In this document: piece after piece, positions 5,416 to 8,663 of the stretch
How positions within the stretch are numbered: the stretch's first letter is position 1
Layout of the letters: the number at the start of each line of letters is the position of its first letter
Source: an uncultured Bacteroidota bacterium
GTDB lineage: Bacteria; Bacteroidota; Bacteroidia; 2-12-FULL-35-15
Direction of reading: 5' to 3'
NCBI GenBank assembly: GCA_903881065.1
Contig: CAIRRW010000157.1
Span: forward strand, 1 to 8,663
DNA length: 8,663 nucleotides
Notes under the pieces: generated by a model
What the model was told of the DNA's origin: nothing
The model's input: the letters and a program-made list of their open reading frames with translations, nothing else
The model's database searches: none
Program-made: the position numbers and the translations under genes

Positions 5416-5838
5416 CTACAACCTACCGTTATCAGCATAACTAAAATACTCCTCTTGACAAAAAATAATATGGTCTATTACTTCAATCCCAATTATTTTC
5501 CCTGCTTCTTTTATTGAAGCGGTTATTTTATCATCTGCCGAACTTGCAGTCATATTGCCTGATGGGTGATTGTGGGCAATTACAATTGAATCTGATGCGT
5601 GTGCTATTGCTCTTCTGAATACTTCTCTTGAATGTACAAGTGTTCCTGACAATATCCCTACTGATGCTAAATCAAGATATTTAATGTGTCGATTTCTTGT
5701 TAACCCAAGTACAAAAAAATGTTCTTTTTCTTTGTCAATTTCATCCATAGTTTCAAAAGCCTTTAGGAAAACATTGTATGCTTTTTCAGATGAATAAATT
5801 TTCTCATTTCTAAATTGAGGATGCACTTCAATAATCAT
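5416..5838 (-). CDS. RadC-like JAB-domain protein
   Basis: The frame opens at ATG 5865, but the next Met at 5838 (MIIEVHPQF) lies 2 bases after the stop of the upstream gene and matches usual RadC-like beginnings, so a 140-residue product is preferred. It is a single JAB/MPN domain: a lead helix, HFFVLGLTRN, a glycine-rich loop (ASVGILSGTLVH), SREVF with the glutamate, AHNHPSG, and SADDKITASIKEAGKIIGIE, ending DHIIF. The metal-binding set E, H-N-H-P and S-x-x-D is complete, so a zinc fold is likely intact. The N-terminal helix-hairpin-helix of chromosomal RadC is absent, as is normal for short forms in Bacteroidota islands, phages and plasmids. The biochemical role of the family is unsettled; a repair or anti-restriction part in mobile elements has been suggested. 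It follows integrase and the coiled-coil gene in one tight operon. Confidence 0.88.
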   Translation of the reverse strand: MIIEVHPQFRNEKIYSSEKAYNVFLKAFETMDEIDKEKEHFFVLGLTRNRHIKYLDLASVGILSGTLVHSREVFRRAIAHASDSIVIAHNHPSGNMTASSADDKITASIKEAGKIIGIEVIDHIIFCQEEYFSYADNGRL

Positions 5839-5840
5839 TT

Positions 5841-6113
5841 TCAAAATTTTTCTAATAAATCCCAAACCTTCTTTTTCAGTTTTGTAATTTCACTATCGTT
5901 AAAAACAGGCTTGTATTTTGGTTCAGAACCGAAGATAGTCTTGTCCTCGTCAATAACTCTTTCTGTCATTAAATCTCTTAAACTGCTTATCTGGTCAATA
6001 AACATTTTTTTGTCGCTCCTTAAATGGTCTTTTTTAATCTCTATAAGATTAATCTTTTTCTTTTTAATCTCTAATTTAAGAGATATGATTTCAAGTCGTT
6101 CTTTCTCTTCCAT
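5841..6113 (-). CDS. Small charged coiled-coil protein of the integrase operon
   Basis: The frame opens at 6140 inside the integrase gene, but Met at 6113 (MEEKERLEI) is 4 bases past the integrase stop and gives a 90-residue protein with normal operon spacing; its stop is 2 bases before the RadC-like start. About 55 residues form a Lys/Glu-rich helix with leucine/isoleucine heptads (LKLEIKKKKINLIEIKKD), followed by a turn and a short C-terminal helix (ITKLKKKVWDLLEKF). No known family is recognised. A plausible role is a partner for recombinase or RadC-like protein, inferred only from position. Confidence 0.65.
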   Translation of the reverse strand: MEEKERLEIISLKLEIKKKKINLIEIKKDHLRSDKKMFIDQISSLRDLMTERVIDEDKTIFGSEPKYKPVFNDSEITKLKKKVWDLLEKF

Positions 6114-6117
6114 AATT

Positions 6118-7440
6118 TTAAATTTGAACTGTTTCTGCAATTTGTTTTTCTGTGTTTTCCATTTTTATCCAATGTTGTTGAAGTAACTTTGCGTTTTCAT
6201 TAGGTGTAACTTTGATATACCTTAGAAACGCCCTTTCGGTGCGATGTCCAGTGATTTTCATAATTGTAATTGATGATAGACCTGACTTATAGAGGTTAGT
6301 AGCGAAGCTTCTGCGCGCTGTATGCGTGACGAGAACCTCATGTTTTTTATATTCTGTTACGATTTGAACTCCTCCTTTCGTGATTTTTTTCTGAAACCCA
6401 ACATTAAGGCAATCAATTAACTTTCCTATTTCTTTTAAATATTTGTTGGTTTTGGCATTTGAAACGGATGGAGGAAGAGAATTTGGGTACTTCCCTTTAT
6501 ATTTTTCCATTATTTTGGCAACTGTCTTATGAATTGGTATTATTACCACCTCCCCAGTCTTTATGGTCGAAATTTCAATACTATCACCAACAATGTTTCT
6601 TTCTTGGATGTTAGAAAAATCAGAAAAACGTAACCCTGTCCAGCATCCAACAATAAACAAATCCCTTACTCTTTCATATTTAGGATTGGCAGATAAATCT
6701 AGTTTGAAAACTTCATCCAATTCTTTTTCGTCCAAATAAGTGCTATTTGTTTGTTCAGATATGACTTTAAATTTTCTGCTTCTGAATGAAATATTGTTGT
6801 GCAATCTTCTTTCATAAGCATCATTCATAAATGTTTTTATATTTTTGATATGCTTTCCAACAGTATTGTTCGCAAGGTTTAACTCTTTGGTGAGATACTC
6901 TGTATATTCGTGATAGAAATTTAAGTCAATAGTATCAAAATCTATTCTTTGCCTTTTTTTATTGGAGTACTCTCTTAACACGTTGTAACAATTTTGATAG
7001 GCTACAATAGTTGAAATAGAAACAATTTTTCCAGTCTTTGTATTATACCTGTTTTTAGCATCTGTAATTAATTGCTTGATGAACCCAAACAAGTCCAATT
7101 TTTCCTTATTTTGAACCTTTCTCAAACGAATGTCAAGCAATTCTTTAAATTCTTTGACAGTTGGCAGCTTGTTGTCGTTGTCATTTAAAAACTGACGGAA
7201 AACATCATTTACATTAGCTTCAATACTGTCCAACCTAAAATTAAATTCTGGGTATTCTGGAAATTCCCTTGTGATTTTAGCTCTTTGAAAGTTTTTTTTC
7301 ATTTTGTCATCTTCCCAAAATTTTGGATGAATGAACTCTTGCGTAGAATAAGTCAATTTTTGGTTATTCCATCTAACAACAATAAGTACTAGTGTTTTTT
7401 TGTTGCTTTTCTTTTTCTTTAAATTAAAATTAGTTTTCAT
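6118..7440 (-). CDS. Site-specific tyrosine recombinase (integrase)
   Basis: This 440-residue protein is full length for the Bacteroidota island integrases. Residues 1-85 are the basic Arm-DNA-binding domain (with the LTYSTQEFIHPKFW strand), 115-215 the SAM-like core-binding domain, and 235-425 the catalytic domain. All active-site residues are visible: R271 in TGLRFSDF, K294 in STIKTGEVV, H373 and R376 in THTARRSF, H399 in ITGHRT and the nucleophile Y408 in FLRYIK. It should catalyse strand exchange between element and chromosome through a covalent 3'-phosphotyrosine. It leads a minus-strand operon with a coiled-coil and a RadC-like gene, and the 490-base gap upstream holds repeats consistent with arm or operator sites. 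The gene is intact, so the element may still move. The site of integration is not proved from one end. Confidence 0.95.
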   Translation of the reverse strand: MKTNFNLKKKKSNKKTLVLIVVRWNNQKLTYSTQEFIHPKFWEDDKMKKNFQRAKITREFPEYPEFNFRLDSIEANVNDVFRQFLNDNDNKLPTVKEFKELLDIRLRKVQNKEKLDLFGFIKQLITDAKNRYNTKTGKIVSISTIVAYQNCYNVLREYSNKKRQRIDFDTIDLNFYHEYTEYLTKELNLANNTVGKHIKNIKTFMNDAYERRLHNNISFRSRKFKVISEQTNSTYLDEKELDEVFKLDLSANPKYERVRDLFIVGCWTGLRFSDFSNIQERNIVGDSIEISTIKTGEVVIIPIHKTVAKIMEKYKGKYPNSLPPSVSNAKTNKYLKEIGKLIDCLNVGFQKKITKGGVQIVTEYKKHEVLVTHTARRSFATNLYKSGLSSITIMKITGHRTERAFLRYIKVTPNENAKLLQQHWIKMENTEKQIAETVQI

Positions 7441-7740
7441 TTACGTTTTTTTACCGTTAAATGATTACCGATGTGGTAACCCCCACTTACATATATCAAA
7501 TAAAAATGCAGAGGGTGCATCTTGACAATCAAGGGAAAGAAAACGAGGGGGAAATTGAATAGGAAATGTGAATAGAAGTCGGTTTGGTTGTCGGTTCTAT
7601 TTAACCATATTTTTTCAAAACCATCCGAATTGTTCGAGTAACAAGTATCTAATTTTATACTGACAAGTAAAAATCGGGTAATTGTAGAAGGTTCTGATAA
7701 AATATCAAAGGGACCTGATCGGACAACATCCTTAAACTTC
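7441..7740. other. Gene-free region between integrase and terminator, likely attachment/control region
   Basis: About 300 bases without a convincing gene. Visible short structures are: TTACCG at 7451-7456 and 7465-7470 with an inverted GGTAA at 7475-7479; ATGCA/TGCAT at 7506-7520; GTCGGTT at 7578-7584 and again at 7590-7596; GGTT/AACC at 7593-7606; and GGTTC-TGATA ... TATCA-aag-GGACC at 7690-7715. Small repeats clustered beside an integrase gene are the usual look of arm-type recombinase sites and excisionase or repressor sites. No repeat of a tRNA 3' end is seen. Confidence 0.4.
7497..7528 (-). promoter_or_regulatory. Candidate integrase promoter with a palindrome in its spacer
   Basis: On the minus strand TTG (7528-7526) and TTTATTTG (7504-7497) are 21 bases apart, close to the Bacteroidota TTG / TAnnTTTG pattern with one mismatch. 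The spacer holds the inverted repeat ATGCA-GAGGG-TGCAT (7506-7520), a natural operator position. A transcript from here would have a leader of about 50 nt containing the TTACCG repeats. Confidence 0.35.
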
Positions 7741-7775
7741 AAAACCCTTGCAAATAGATTATTTGCAAGGGTTTT
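7741..7775 (+). terminator. Perfect 16-bp hairpin terminator
   Basis: Arms AAAACCCTTGCAAATA (7741-7756) and TATTTGCAAGGGTTTT (7760-7775) are perfect complements around the loop GAT, followed on the plus strand by GTTTTTGG. It is an intrinsic terminator, best on the plus strand but usable on both. No whole plus-strand gene ends before it; a 15-codon open stretch closes with TAA at 7733-7735, so the gene it served may have been displaced by insertion of the element. Confidence 0.8.
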
Positions 7776-7929
7776 GTTTTTGGTGTTAAATGATCGAAAT
7801 TAATTTGACATAAGTACACCGTTTGAACATGATAAAACTTACCTGAATCAAGTAATTGGTAATAATCCTGCTTCCTCTTTGAACAAATTAATTCAAGTTG
7901 TTAGTTCATCTCAAACTTTTTGTATATTC

Positions 7930-8663
7930 TCAGTTAGGAATATAGAAACCATCTGTAATGTTGATTCCCCTTGCCTTTATTCTTTTATCATAATTTGAAG
8001 GAAAGCAAGGAGGTGATGCACCCCAGCATTTAGGTTTATTTGACAATTTTCCCATAATTGAAGATGATATTTTTATATCCCTAGTTTCGGATTGAGGTAT
8101 TGGAATAGGAACTATAATTGATTGTGCAAAATATTTTTTATTTTCAAAGAATGTTTTAAAAAGACTCTGAGCCGTTAATAACAAGAAAATTATTATCACT
8201 ACATAGCGAAACAAAACAATTCTATTCATTCTTACAAATGTAAAAGTTATGTTTATAGATATGAAAATTATTATATATGCCCAGCCGAAACGAAAAGCTG
8301 GGAATTTTAAAAACCAAATGAGAAGATTGAACAACAGAACAAAATAGAGAAACAAATAATTCTTTTTTTCATCTTTCAAATTAAACATGGAATAAAAACT
8401 TAAAATTAACGATATAAGAAAAACAAATTCAGTTACTTTATTAAAAATGAGTTCCCTTTTAAACCAAATTGGAAACCATACAGCTAAAGAATTATTTTTA
8501 GCATTAAATTCACTTACTTCTCTTTCGGAATGAACTTTTGAAAATTCACTTATATAATAGTATTGCGATTTGGCAACTTCTTTAGGCACTTTCCAATCAG
8601 GATTAAACAAACCAACATCGATAATAGGGTAAACCAAATATCCTGAAATAAAATATGATCGCA
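7930..8663 (-). CDS. Polytopic membrane protein, probably LIC_10190-like (C-terminal part)
   Basis: The frame is open to the right edge with no stop; the nearest possible start within the window is a TTG at 8637, which is not credible because similarity-like sequence continues through it (SGYLVYPIIDVG). So the N-terminus is outside the window and about 243 residues are seen. After a loop with DWKVPKEVA come an acidic Ser-rich stretch, then four membrane segments at about 68-85, 93-110, 117-135 and 141-158 (counted from the Met-position at 8637), and a periplasmic or extracytoplasmic tail. The tail carries CWGASPPCFP and ends GINITDGFYIPN, a pattern I associate with the LIC_10190 family of large membrane proteins, often near glycan or surface-polymer genes. 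Function is uncertain. It is the likely chromosomal neighbour of the element. The gap 7776-7929 holds no gene. Confidence 0.72.
   Translation of the reverse strand, partial: RSYFISGYLVYPIIDVGLFNPDWKVPKEVAKSQYYYISEFSKVHSEREVSEFNAKNNSLAVWFPIWFKRELIFNKVTEFVFLISLILSFYSMFNLKDEKKNYLFLYFVLLFNLLIWFLKFPAFRFGWAYIIIFISINITFTFVRMNRIVLFRYVVIIIFLLLTAQSLFKTFFENKKYFAQSIIVPIPIPQSETRDIKISSSIMGKLSNKPKCWGASPPCFPSNYDKRIKARGINITDGFYIPN

Noticed and set aside
5570..6186. Plus-strand frames opposite the RadC-like and coiled-coil genes (5570-5797 and 5815-6186).
   Set aside because: They are antisense shadows of well-supported minus-strand genes with low-complexity Phe/Ser/Leu composition.
7633..7660. GTTCGA resembling a tRNA T-loop as an attachment site.
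   Set aside because: No acceptor stem, anticodon arm or CCA-proximal pairing can be drawn around it.
7437..7742. A 101-codon minus-strand frame ending in an ATGA overlap with the integrase start.
   Set aside because: Its composition is not protein-like for a gene, it runs through the repeat-bearing and promoter-like region, and its start touches the terminator. The overlap looks accidental.

Overview
The window is about two-thirds A+T and reads as a Bacteroidota genome (Flavobacteriia or Cytophagia-like; no species is claimed). Supporting signs are promoter-like boxes of the TTG / TAnnTTTG type, starts preceded by A-rich sequence rather than Shine-Dalgarno motifs, an integrase of the Bacteroidota element type, and the DUF3987 and RadC-like families typical of islands in this phylum.

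Right edge (about 7440-8663): the C-terminal part of a polytopic membrane protein, probably LIC_10190-like, enters from the right and is the likely chromosomal neighbour. Next comes a gene-free stretch of about 490 bases with a perfect 16-bp terminator hairpin and several short direct and inverted repeats, probably the attachment and control region of a mobile element. Centre right (3251-7440, all on the minus strand): a complete tyrosine recombinase, a small charged coiled-coil protein, a RadC-like JAB protein, an excisionase-type HTH protein, a DUF3987 P-loop protein, and overlapping its end a 73-residue stand-alone RNase H1 N-terminal (viroplasmin, hybrid-binding) domain. No relaxase or mobilisation protein is visible, although these often follow the DUF3987 gene in comparable islands.

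Centre left (about 2388-3250): 860 bases without a credible gene. They hold a hairpin and then three tandem, diverged copies of a roughly 217-base non-coding unit (periods 218 and 216). Each unit begins with GCACnCGGCARTTCAGC and ends with GCTGAATTnGCTGA, and these ends can pair, so each unit could fold as one closed RNA or DNA structure of about 180 nt. A Bacteroidota-type promoter faces into the array and a second, divergent one faces the next gene. The array lying beside a protein domain that binds RNA:DNA hybrids or double-stranded RNA is the most unusual feature of the window. The functional link is inference.

Left part (1-2387) is accessory cargo: a small PUA/EVE-like protein, an XRE-type repressor on the plus strand with inverted repeats upstream, and a divergent two-gene unit encoding a PH-domain protein with two SHOCT-like motifs and a TerB-like, zinc-ribbon membrane protein that leaves the window at the left edge. 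Roles of these cargo genes are unknown; defence or stress sensing is possible but unproven.
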